Assembly: GCA_004366195.1 (NCBI GenBank) | Contig: ML214184.1 | Span: forward strand, 8,199 to 21,136 | DNA length: 12,938 nucleotides | Direction of reading: 5' to 3' | DNA from: Actinomycetota bacterium | Lineage (GTDB): Bacteria > Actinomycetota > UBA4738 > HRBIN12 | In this document: piece after piece, positions 6,572-12,938 of the stretch | How positions within the stretch are numbered: the first letter of the stretch is position 1 | Layout of the letters: each line of letters opens with the position of its first letter | The notes under the pieces: model-generated | What the model was told of the DNA's origin: nothing | What the model saw: the letters and a program-made list of their open reading frames with translations, nothing else | Databases searched by the model: none | Translations under genes and position numbers: made by a program

Positions 6572-7867
6572 CTACACGGCGCGGATGTACCGCTCGCGCT
6601 CCCAGTCGGTGACGGTGTCCTGCCACGCCTTCAGCTCCCAGACGCGCGAGGTGACGAAGTACTCGCTGAACCCCTCCCCCAGGGCCGAGCGCAAGCCGGC
6701 GTCGGCCCGGAACGCCTCGATCGCCGCCTCCAGCGAGCCTGGGAGCAGGGGCAGATCGGTCCTCGCGTACGCATCCCCGGCCTCCGGGGGCGGAGCCGAG
6801 AGCGAGCGCCGGATGCCATCAGCCGCCGAGGCCGCGAGGGCGCCCAACGCGAGGTACGGGTTCGCGTCCGCTCCCGGGCGGCGACACTCGAAGCGCCAGA
6901 GTTCGGGCCGGGCCGATCGGATCGCCCGCACGGCGCAGGACCGGTTCTCGTACCCCCAGGTGGCGTTGATCGGCGCGAACCACCCGGGGACGAGGCGCTT
7001 GTACGAGTTGATCGTCGGGTTGAGCAGGAGGGAGGCGCCGGGCAGATGCTCCAGGAGCCCGGCGACGGCCGAGGCGAACACCTCTGGCGGGGGCCCGTCG
7101 GGGTCGGCGCCCGCGAAGGCGTTCCGGTCCCCCTGCCACAGCGACATGTGGACGTGGCCGCTCGATCCCTCCTCCCCGGGAACCGTCTTCGCGAGGAAGC
7201 TCGCACGGTAGCCCATCGAGGCCGCGATCTGCTTCACCGCGAACTTCACGAGCGCCGCGTCATCCGCGGCGCGGAGGCCGCGCCCGGGCGCCAGGTTCAG
7301 CTCGAGCAGCCCCGGCCCGGCCTCCGTGTGGACCGCGGACAGCCCCACCCCCAGGCCCTCGAGGCCGCGCACCAACTCGTCGAGGAACCGCGCGTAGCCG
7401 CCGATCTCGTTGATGCTGTAGCTGATCCCCGTCGAGGTCGGCTCGCCCCGCTCGTCGAAGATCCGGACCTCGTACTCGATCGCCGCCATCACCTCGTAGC
7501 CGAGCTCCGCCACGTCGCCGAGGACGCGCCGGTAGACCTCGCGGGTCGCGTACTCGCACGGGCTGCCGTCCCGCCAGCTCGGCGTGACCAGGCAGATCCG
7601 CCATCCCGGACGCCAGGTGAGCTCCCGGAGCGTGTCGGGCTCAGGGTGGACGATCAGGTCGGGAGCCCCGACGCGGATACCGAACCGCTCGTAGTCGGAG
7701 ATCGGCGTGTCCGTGGGGTCGAGCCCGAGGAGCAGGTCCGTCATCACCGTGCCGCGCTCCAGCGCCGTCTCGAACGCCTCCGGCCGCAGCGCCTTGCCGC
7801 GCAGCGAGCCGTTGACGTCCGGCATGGCGAGGAGCACGAACTCCTCGTGTCCAGCCGCGTCGCTCAT
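6572..7867 (-). CDS. Glutamine-synthetase-like gamma-glutamyl-amine ligase B
   Basis: A 431-residue glutamine synthetase family protein. Visible elements are PDVNGSLRGK (residues 16-25), EYE (E131, E133), TEAGPGLLE (E182, E189), HVH (H238, H240), NSYKRLVPG (R291), ENRS (R309) and FECR (E327, R329), then ANPYL. Unlike ligase A it keeps the canonical NSYKRLVPG, but the following flap is WFAP, so Phe297 replaces the Glu that positions ammonium in true GlnA. I infer gamma-glutamylation of an amine or amino acid other than ammonia, PuuA/GlnA3-like. The ATG start overlaps the stop of aminotransferase B by 4 nt, so the two are translationally coupled. It shares the C-terminal VTDWER-x2-Y block with ligase A, so they are diverged paralogues. 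It is the last gene of the aminotransferase operon. Confidence 0.88.
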   Translation of the reverse strand: MSDAAGHEEFVLLAMPDVNGSLRGKALRPEAFETALERGTVMTDLLLGLDPTDTPISDYERFGIRVGAPDLIVHPEPDTLRELTWRPGWRICLVTPSWRDGSPCEYATREVYRRVLGDVAELGYEVMAAIEYEVRIFDERGEPTSTGISYSINEIGGYARFLDELVRGLEGLGVGLSAVHTEAGPGLLELNLAPGRGLRAADDAALVKFAVKQIAASMGYRASFLAKTVPGEEGSSGHVHMSLWQGDRNAFAGADPDGPPPEVFASAVAGLLEHLPGASLLLNPTINSYKRLVPGWFAPINATWGYENRSCAVRAIRSARPELWRFECRRPGADANPYLALGALAASAADGIRRSLSAPPPEAGDAYARTDLPLLPGSLEAAIEAFRADAGLRSALGEGFSEYFVTSRVWELKAWQDTVTDWERERYIRAV

Positions 7868-9228
7868 CCCCGCCCCCTCGCCAGCCGCTCCTTGAGGCGG
7901 CGCTCGACGTCCTCCATGGTTGCCCGGAGCCGCTCGAGCATCTCCGCCAGCTCCTCGTCGGTGCTCGTGTAGGCCGGCGCGAACACCGTCTGGTCCCCCG
8001 CGTACCCGTCGGCCTGCGGGTGCGTCGAGGTCACGAGCAGGCCGTGCTCCAGCGCGGTGTCGTCGACGAGGGCCCCTGCGTCGAGCTCCACGGGCAGGAA
8101 GGATTCGCCGTCCCGGGGATCCACGAGCTCGAACCCGAGGAGGTACCCGCGGCCGCGCACCTCACCCACGATCTCCAGGCCCGACAGGGCCGCGCGGAGC
8201 TCCTCGAGGAGCCGCGGGCCCCGCTCGCGGACCCGGGCGATGAGGTCGCGCTCCACGAGCAGGTCCAGGACGCGCAGGCCCACGGCGCAGGAGAGCGGCG
8301 CGCCGTCCCAGGTGTGGCCGAGGTCGAACTCGCGCGAGCCTCGGTCCACCGCCTCGTACACGTGCTCCCGGCAGAGGACCGCGCCGAGCGGGGCGTGGCC
8401 GGCCCCGAGGGCCTTGCCGACGGCCACGATGTCCGGCTCGATCGGCAGCTGGTCGGCGGCGAGCCAGCTGCCGACGCGGCCGATCCCCGTCACGACCTCA
8501 TCGAAGCAGACCAGGAAGCCGTACCGTTCACGACGTTCGGCCAATCCCTCCCAGAAGCGATCCGGCGGCGCGTGGCCGGGCAGGGCGGCGGCGCCCACCG
8601 GCTCGCACACGAACGCCGCGATGCTCGGGCCCTCCGCCTCGAGGATGCGGTCGAGGGCCGCGAGCGCGGCCTCCCCGGTGGGGTCCGAGCCGCGCCCGGG
8701 CGGTGGGATGTGGCGGTGGTCGGCGAGGTACGGCGTGTACGGCTCTTGGAGGGCCCGACGTCCGGTGAGGGCGAGCGTCCCCATCGTGGAGCCGTGGTAG
8801 GCCTGGGCCGGGGAGACCACCCGCCACCGCTCGGCGTCTCCCCGCTCCACGTGGTAGAGGCGCGCCAACTGCACCATGGTCTCCACCGCCTCGGAGCCCC
8901 CCGAGACGAACCGGACCCTGGCCATCCCCGGCGCCACCACCTCCGTGAGGCGCTCGGCGAGCCGCTCCTGCGGGCCGTTCGTGAAGTGGTGGTTGTAGAA
9001 GTAGGAGATCCGCTCGGCCTGCTCGGCGGCAGCCGCCGCGAGCTCGGGGACGCTGTGCCCGAGGCACGTGACCATCGCGCCCCCCGAGCAGGCGTCCAGG
9101 ATGCGTCGTCCGTCGACCGTGGTCAGCCAGACGCCCTCGCCCCGCTCCACGTTCGGATAGGCAAGATCGAGGAACCGGGGGAAGACGTGGGTGGCGTCCG
9201 CCGTCACCGAGCCCCGCACCGACCTCAC
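7864..9228 (-). CDS. Class III PLP-dependent aminotransferase B
   Basis: About 454 residues from a GTG at 9228 that overlaps the stop of the amidotransferase gene by 4 nt; in-frame GTGs at 9219 and 9207 are alternatives and would better match the N-terminus of paralogue A. The fold-type I class III signature is clear: PLP phosphate-binding SGGSEA (residues 109-114), AYHGST (143-148), FDEVVTGIGRVG (242-253) with the ring-binding Asp243, and Lys272 in VAVGKALGAGHAPLGAV as the Schiff-base lysine. The family moves amino groups from omega-amines or amino acids such as GABA, ornithine or putrescine derivatives onto 2-oxoacids. Neighbours suggest action on a gamma-glutamyl amine or its product, comparable to PuuE, but the substrate is not determined. 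It is a clear paralogue of the gene at 9944-11317, sharing GHTWDG and DGYAGDQT blocks. Confidence 0.87.
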   Translation of the reverse strand: MRSVRGSVTADATHVFPRFLDLAYPNVERGEGVWLTTVDGRRILDACSGGAMVTCLGHSVPELAAAAAEQAERISYFYNHHFTNGPQERLAERLTEVVAPGMARVRFVSGGSEAVETMVQLARLYHVERGDAERWRVVSPAQAYHGSTMGTLALTGRRALQEPYTPYLADHRHIPPPGRGSDPTGEAALAALDRILEAEGPSIAAFVCEPVGAAALPGHAPPDRFWEGLAERRERYGFLVCFDEVVTGIGRVGSWLAADQLPIEPDIVAVGKALGAGHAPLGAVLCREHVYEAVDRGSREFDLGHTWDGAPLSCAVGLRVLDLLVERDLIARVRERGPRLLEELRAALSGLEIVGEVRGRGYLLGFELVDPRDGESFLPVELDAGALVDDTALEHGLLVTSTHPQADGYAGDQTVFAPAYTSTDEELAEMLERLRATMEDVERRLKERLARGRG

Positions 9229-9947
9229 CCCGCCGTGGCGAGATCCCGAGAGCCCGACGCACCGAGCCCGGCGATCTCCCGGAAGAAGGCCTCGAAGAGT
9301 CGCCAGGCCATGGCCTTGCTCGCCTCCGCCCGACGACGCGTCTCCTCGAGCAACGCGGCCGGGTCGACGCCCTCGGCCTCGAGCTCGTGCGGATACGCCC
9401 GCACCCACTCCTCCATGATCCCCACCGTGACCTCGGGGTGGAACTGGAGACCGAGGCTCCGACCCGCCACGAAGGCCTGCGGCCCGGCATCCGACTCGGC
9501 GATCAGCGTCGCGCCCTCCGGGACCGTGAAGGAGTCGAAGTGCCATTGGAACCACGGCCCCTCGGGCACCAGGTCGGGCCGCGAGCTCCGCACGGGGAGC
9601 CACCCGATCTCCGCCGTCGCCCGGAACCCCCGACCGCCGAGCACCCGGGCCAGCAGCTGTCCGCCGAAGCAAAGACCGAGGATCGGCACGTCCGCCTCCA
9701 CCGCGCGCTCCATCAGACGAGCCTCCCGCACCACGAACGGCTTCGTGTCGTCGAAGGCGGCGAACTCCGAGCCGAGGGAGACGATGAGGTCGAAGTCGCG
9801 GGGATCGACGTCCCGCTCGACGAGGTCGATCCGGTACACGTCCACCGCCGCGCCGTGCTCGGCGAGCCACTCGGTCACGTGGCCGGGCGGCGTCGGGTCC
9901 TCGTGTTGGAGGATCAGCGCTCGCAGGGCCCGATCGGTCCCCGTCAT
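9225..9947 (-). CDS. Class I glutamine amidotransferase-like (gamma-glutamyl) hydrolase
   Basis: A 240-residue stand-alone class I glutamine amidotransferase domain. The nucleophile elbow GLCFGGQLLA (Cys93) and the LQFHPEV motif (His170, Glu172) supply a complete Cys-His-Glu triad. The closest architecture is the GMP-synthase-type GATase1 domain, but no synthase partner is encoded nearby. It lies between two aminotransferases and just upstream of a gamma-glutamyl ligase homologue, with 4-nt overlaps on both sides. I infer that it hydrolyses a gamma-glutamyl bond of a pathway intermediate, the job done by PuuD in E. coli, although PuuD itself belongs to the related C26 group. An alternative is supplying ammonia to a partner enzyme. 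The ATG at 9947 has a strong AGGAGG site 7 nt upstream. Confidence 0.85.
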   Translation of the reverse strand: MTGTDRALRALILQHEDPTPPGHVTEWLAEHGAAVDVYRIDLVERDVDPRDFDLIVSLGSEFAAFDDTKPFVVREARLMERAVEADVPILGLCFGGQLLARVLGGRGFRATAEIGWLPVRSSRPDLVPEGPWFQWHFDSFTVPEGATLIAESDAGPQAFVAGRSLGLQFHPEVTVGIMEEWVRAYPHELEAEGVDPAALLEETRRRAEASKAMAWRLFEAFFREIAGLGASGSRDLATAG

Positions 9948-11317
9948 CCCCCCACCTCCTGCCTCGTCGACGGGTACGCCTCGAGCTCCGGCTCGACCTC
10001 CGCGGCCACCGCGCGGACCGCGTCGGCGAACCGGGCCACCCTCTCGCGGAGCTCCTCCTCGCTCGTGGTGAAGGGGGGCGCGAACAGCGTCTGGTCCCCC
10101 GCGTAGCCGTCGCGCGTCGGCTGGGTGGAGAGCGTGATGAGCCCGCGCTCGAACGCCGCCCGGTCGATCCTGCCCGCCACCCGCAGCTCGGGTGGGAGGA
10201 ACGACGTGCCGTCCCGGGGATCGGCGAAGGAGACCCCGAGCAGGAAGCCGTGGCCCCGGACCTCCTGCACGATCGGGATCCCCTCCAGGGCGGACGCCAA
10301 AGCCTCACGCAGCCAGGGCCCGAGCTCCGCCACCCGCTCGACGAGCCGCTCCCGATGCAACGCGTCGAGGACGGCGAGACCGACGGCGCAGGGGAGGGGC
10401 GTACCGTCCCACGTGTGCCCGAGCGGGAACCGTCGGGACCCAGCCGCCACCGCCTCGTAGACGTGCTCGGCGCACAGCACGGCTCCGATCGCCGCGTAGC
10501 CCGCGCCGAGGCCCTTCGCGGTGGCGATGATGTCGGGGGCGCAGGGAGTGGCCTCGCCGGCGAACCACCTCCCCGTGCGTCCCACCCCCGTCACGACCTC
10601 GTCGAAGCCCACCAGGAACCCGTGGCGCTCGCGGCGCTCGGCCAGGCCTTCCCAGAAGCGACGGGGCGGCGTGTAGGCGGGCAGGGCCGCCGCGCTGATG
10701 GCCTCGCAGAAGAAGGCCGAAACGTTCTCGGGTCCCGCCTCCTCCAGCGCCGCGTCCAAGGCGGCGAGCGTCGCCTCCCCGGTGGGATCGAACCGCGGGG
10801 TCGCCGGCGGGATATGCAGGTGTCGGGCGAAGTAGGGGCCGAAGGGGCCCTGGAGCCCCGGTCGACCCGTGAGCGCGAGGGTCTCCATCGTGGGTCCGTG
10901 GTAGGCCTGGGCCGGCGAGATGACGATCCACCGTTGCGGCTCGCCCCGCTCCACGTGGTAGCTCCGGGCGAGCTGGATCGCCATCTCGTTGGCGTCCGAC
11001 CCGCTCGTCACGAACCGGGCGCGGGTGAAGCCCTTCGGGGCGACCGCCACGAGCTCCTCCGCCAGGCGCTCCTGGGCGGGGTTCGTGAGACGCTCGTTGT
11101 GCACGAAGGCGAGTCGCTCCGCCTGCGCGCGGGCGGCGGCGATGATGTCCCGGCGGCCGTGGCCGAGGGTGGCGGCCATCGAGCCGCCGCTCATCGCGTC
11201 GAGGTACCTGCGTCCGGTGGCGTCCTCCACCCACGCGCCCTCCCCGCGCACGATCTCCGGGTACTCGCGCCCCAGCTCGAGCTGGAAGACCCGGCTGCTC
11301 CGATGCGATGCGTTCAC
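9944..11317 (-). CDS. Class III PLP-dependent aminotransferase A
   Basis: A 457-residue class III aminotransferase, first gene of the four-gene operon. Motifs are SGSDAN (residues 105-110, phosphate binding), AYHGPT (138-143), FDEVVTGVGRTG (238-249) with Asp239, and Lys268 in IATAKGLGAGYAAIGAV as the PLP lysine. The C-terminal DGYAGDQTLFAPPFTTSEEEL block matches aminotransferase B closely. The reaction is expected to be transamination of an omega-amine or amino acid; whether A and B act in succession, on different substrates or as a heteromer cannot be told. The GTG start at 11317 has a GGGAGG site about 13 nt upstream, a rather long spacing. The start is supported by alignment of its N-terminus with paralogue B. 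The stop overlaps the amidotransferase start by 4 nt. Confidence 0.88.
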   Translation of the reverse strand: MNASHRSSRVFQLELGREYPEIVRGEGAWVEDATGRRYLDAMSGGSMAATLGHGRRDIIAAARAQAERLAFVHNERLTNPAQERLAEELVAVAPKGFTRARFVTSGSDANEMAIQLARSYHVERGEPQRWIVISPAQAYHGPTMETLALTGRPGLQGPFGPYFARHLHIPPATPRFDPTGEATLAALDAALEEAGPENVSAFFCEAISAAALPAYTPPRRFWEGLAERRERHGFLVGFDEVVTGVGRTGRWFAGEATPCAPDIIATAKGLGAGYAAIGAVLCAEHVYEAVAAGSRRFPLGHTWDGTPLPCAVGLAVLDALHRERLVERVAELGPWLREALASALEGIPIVQEVRGHGFLLGVSFADPRDGTSFLPPELRVAGRIDRAAFERGLITLSTQPTRDGYAGDQTLFAPPFTTSEEELRERVARFADAVRAVAAEVEPELEAYPSTRQEVGG

Positions 11318-11337
11318 GGGATGCTCGCCACCTCCCG

Positions 11338-11355
11338 TCCGTTCTCCGGAACGGA
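11338..11355. promoter_or_regulatory. 18-bp perfect dyad in the aminotransferase operon leader
   Basis: TCCGTTC-TCCG-GAACGGA has perfect 7-bp arms around a 4-bp spacer. It lies between the proposed -10 (11365-11370) and the ribosome site (GGGAGG, complement of 11331-11336), in the first 20 nt or so of the transcript. It could be a repressor operator or a leader hairpin next to the ribosome site. Confidence 0.45.
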
Positions 11356-11364
11356 ACCCCGCGG

Positions 11365-11370
11365 AGCCTA
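11365..11370 (-). promoter_or_regulatory. Candidate -10 element of the aminotransferase operon
   Basis: The minus strand reads GGGATAGGCT, giving TAGGCT as a -10 typical of GC-rich actinobacteria, with transcription expected to start near 11358. No good -35 is visible 17-18 bp upstream, as with activator-dependent promoters. A GCGCTC-N4-GAGCGC dyad (11382-11397) covers the region where the -35 should be. Confidence 0.35.
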
Positions 11371-11411
11371 TCCCAGGTCGGGCGCTCAGGGGAGCGCGCG
11401 CCCGGCGCGTC

Positions 11412-11441
11412 CCCGCACCGCGCGCTGTGCACGGCGCATAG
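11412..11441. promoter_or_regulatory. Operator candidate B: 17-bp dyad upstream of the aminotransferase operon
   Basis: The core CTGTGCACGGCGCATAG (11425-11441) is CTGTGC-N5-GCATAG, five of six pairs symmetric. Bases 11412-11433 match 2277-2298 upstream of the permease at 21 of 22 positions, with only 11424 differing. It lies 108 bp upstream of the operon start and 20 bp after the uppS stop. Its position relative to the proposed -10 differs from that of copy A by about one helical turn and from copy C by about two. Confidence 0.6.
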
Positions 11442-11461
11442 TCGCCGGACGTTCGCCCGGG

Positions 11462-12208
11462 TCAGTCCCTCGGTTCCTCGAGGCCACCGAACCGGCGCGA
11501 GCGCTTCTGGTAGTCCCGGATCGCCTCGTACAGGTGCTCGCGGTTGAAGTCCGGCCACAGCACGGGCGTGAAGTAGAGCTCGGCGTAGGCCGCCTGCCAG
11601 AGCAGGAAGTTGCTGATCCGCTCCTCGCCGCTCGTGCGGATGATGAGGTCGGGGTCGGGCATGTCCGGGGCGTAGAGCCGGCGCGAGATCGACTCGGGCG
11701 TGATCTTCTCGCCCTTCAGCCGGCCCGCGTCGTGGTCGGCGAGGAGCTTCTTCACCGCGTCCACGATCTCGGTCCGACCGCCGTAGTTGAAGGCGATGGT
11801 GAGGGTCATGCCGGTGTTGTGTCGGGTGAGCGCCTCGGAGATCTCCATCTCGCGCAGGACCGAGCGCGGCACCCGCCAGTCCCGGCGACCGATCCAGCGG
11901 ATCCGCACGTTCATCCGGTGGAGCTCGTCCCGGCGGCGGCGGAGCAGCCCCCGGTTGAACCCCATGAGGTAGCGGACCTCGGACTTCGGGCGGTTCCAGT
12001 TCTCGGTCGAGAACGCGAACATCGTGAGCCACTCCAGGCCGAGCTCGTTCGCGCCCACGACCGTGTCCCACATCGCGGCCTCGCCGGCCGCGTGGCCCTC
12101 GGTCCGCGGCAGGCCGCGCTGGGTCGCCCACCGGCCGTTGCCGTCCATGACGATGGCCACGTGGCGCGGCAGCCGCTGCCGGTCGAGGTCGGCGAGGTAC
12201 GAGCTCAC
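11462..12208 (-). CDS. uppS: Isoprenyl (undecaprenyl/polyprenyl diphosphate) transferase
   Basis: A 248-residue cis-prenyltransferase that condenses isopentenyl diphosphate units onto an allylic diphosphate to make the lipid carrier for peptidoglycan and other wall polymers. All family signatures are present: HVAIVMDGNGRWA (residues 16-28, catalytic Asp22), FAFSTENWNRP (64-74), IAFNYGGRTEI (138-148), and the C-terminal RTSGEERISNFLLWQ (191-205) and FTPVLWPDF. I chose the GTG at 12208 because GGAGGG lies about 5 nt upstream and it overlaps the recO stop by 4 nt; a longer upstream reading would lie wholly inside recO. Product chain length (decaprenyl or undecaprenyl) cannot be read from the motifs. 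It is a housekeeping gene, probably unrelated to the amine cluster downstream. Confidence 0.95.
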   Translation of the reverse strand: MSSYLADLDRQRLPRHVAIVMDGNGRWATQRGLPRTEGHAAGEAAMWDTVVGANELGLEWLTMFAFSTENWNRPKSEVRYLMGFNRGLLRRRRDELHRMNVRIRWIGRRDWRVPRSVLREMEISEALTRHNTGMTLTIAFNYGGRTEIVDAVKKLLADHDAGRLKGEKITPESISRRLYAPDMPDPDLIIRTSGEERISNFLLWQAAYAELYFTPVLWPDFNREHLYEAIRDYQKRSRRFGGLEEPRD

Positions 12209-12938
12209 GGCGTCCCTCCCCGCACCAGCATCGGCAGGCTCTTCATCCGCCGCTCCTGGGCGTACTCGGCGAAGCCGAACAGCAGTCGCCGGGCCTCGCG
12301 CCGGACCTGCGGGTCGGGCGCGAGCGCTCCGGCCTCGGCGAACCCGCACCCCCCGAGGGTCGCGAGCAGGCCGAGCGCCTCGGCGGAGACCGGCTCGGCA
12401 TCCGGCGCCGCGCAGCCCGAGCACACCGCGCCACCCTGCGCCGCCGAGAAGCGCGCCGGCGCCGGCCGGCCGCACTCGGCGCACGCCCCCAGGCTCGGGT
12501 GGAAGCCGGAGAGCGAGAGCAGCTTCAGCAGGAAGGACTCGGCGACCGCGGCCGGGTCGGCGGGTCGCGCCTCCAGCGCCCGGAGGCCGCCGAGCAGCAG
12601 CATGAACAGGCGGACGTTCCGCTCGTGCTCCTCGGCCACCTTGTCGGTGGCCTCGAGCATCGTCTCGGCCGCCGCGAGCAGCCCGAGGTCCCGCCGGACG
12701 GGCAGGAACGGGCTGATGATCTCGGCCTGGCTCACGGTGTCGAGCGCTCCCCGTCCCCGGTACAGCATGAGCGAGACGTGGGTGGTCGGCTCCAGGCGCG
12801 CGCCGAACCGGCTCGTGGTCTTGCGGACGCCCTTGGCCACGGCCCGGACCTTGCCCGAGCCCTGGGTCATCACGGTCACGATCTTGTCGGCCTCGCCGAG
12901 CTTGCTCGCGCGCAGGACCACGCCCTGTTCCTTGTAGA
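12205..12938 (-). CDS. recO: DNA repair protein RecO, 5' end cut by window edge
   Basis: Some 243 residues are visible and the gene continues past the right edge. The first in-window residues YKEQGVVLRASKLGEADKIVTVMTQGSGKVRAVAKG match the beginning of the RecO N-terminal OB fold, so only a few residues are missing; the in-frame GTG at 12921 is internal, not the real start. The middle is helical, and a CxxC...CxxC zinc site (CAEC and CSGC, about 17 residues apart) marks the C-terminal domain. RecO loads RecA on single-stranded DNA coated with SSB, together with RecR, in gap repair. The TGA stop overlaps the uppS GTG by 4 nt, indicating one transcript. The recO-uppS order is known from actinobacteria. 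Confidence 0.94.
   Translation of the reverse strand, partial: YKEQGVVLRASKLGEADKIVTVMTQGSGKVRAVAKGVRKTTSRFGARLEPTTHVSLMLYRGRGALDTVSQAEIISPFLPVRRDLGLLAAAETMLEATDKVAEEHERNVRLFMLLLGGLRALEARPADPAAVAESFLLKLLSLSGFHPSLGACAECGRPAPARFSAAQGGAVCSGCAAPDAEPVSAEALGLLATLGGCGFAEAGALAPDPQVRREARRLLFGFAEYAQERRMKSLPMLVRGGTP

Noticed and set aside
6462..6626. Longer N-terminus for the PucR-like regulator
   Set aside because: The extension overlaps the end of ligase B, has shadow-like composition, and a strong ribosome site precedes the ATG at 6461.
8020..10071. Long plus-strand frames opposite the aminotransferase and amidotransferase genes, and similar ones opposite the ligases and regulator
   Set aside because: No domains or sensible starts; the minus-strand proteins carry complete catalytic motifs.
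9229..10308. Upstream extension of aminotransferase B to an 814-residue protein
   Set aside because: The extra 360 residues are Arg/Ser-rich and run inside the amidotransferase gene in another frame; the coupled GTG at 9228 gives a normal family length.
10250..12937. Very long plus-strand reading frame (895 codons) opposite aminotransferase A, uppS and recO
   Set aside because: It spans three recognised minus-strand genes and two gene junctions, has low-complexity Arg/Pro-rich composition, and shows no motif; it is a GC-rich shadow.
1..12938. tRNA, rRNA, CRISPR array, insertion sequence, prophage or riboswitch
   Set aside because: I saw no cloverleaf, regularly spaced repeats, transposase or integrase motifs, or recognisable riboswitch core; the window is dense protein-coding sequence.

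Overview
The window is very GC-rich DNA in which every gene I can support lies on the minus strand, so gene order reads from right to left. Coding density is high, GTG starts are common, and several adjacent genes overlap by 4 nt. The recO-uppS pair at the right end, the GC content and the PucR-type regulator suggest an actinobacterium (Actinomycetota), perhaps a lineage outside the well-studied genera. That is inference; no rRNA or other marker is present.

Layout in the direction of transcription: (1) the 3' part of recO (enters from the right edge) and uppS, which overlap by 4 nt and are housekeeping genes. (2) A tight operon from 11317 to 6572: class III aminotransferase A, class I glutamine amidotransferase-like protein, class III aminotransferase B and glutamine-synthetase-like enzyme B, all joined by 4-nt stop/start overlaps. 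(3) A GAF-GAF-PucR-type regulator with its own upstream region, then a two-CBS-domain protein, glutamine-synthetase-like enzyme A and a small membrane protein. (4) An APC-superfamily amino acid/amine permease with its own upstream region, then a calcineurin-like metallophosphoesterase that runs off the left edge.

Functionally, segments 2 to 4 look like an uptake and catabolism (or detoxification) cluster for an amino compound through gamma-glutamylated intermediates, in the style of the E. coli Puu pathway (permease, glutamine-synthetase-like ligase, aminotransferase, class I amidotransferase-type gamma-glutamyl hydrolase). It differs in having two ligases and two class III aminotransferases, and in lacking, within the window, the FAD oxidase (PuuB) and aldehyde dehydrogenase (PuuC). 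Both ligases keep the nucleotide, metal and glutamate-binding motifs of glutamine synthetase but have Phe where true GlnA has the ammonium-site Glu of the YEAP flap. An amine other than ammonia is therefore the likely acceptor.

The most interesting non-coding signal is a 17-bp dyad (about CTGTGC-N5-GCACAG) that I find three times. Each copy sits in the intergenic region before a different transcription unit of this cluster: the permease, the PucR-like regulator and the aminotransferase operon. The copies before the permease and the operon also share a 22-bp block with 21 identical bases. This looks like the operator of a small regulon, most economically bound by the PucR-like regulator.
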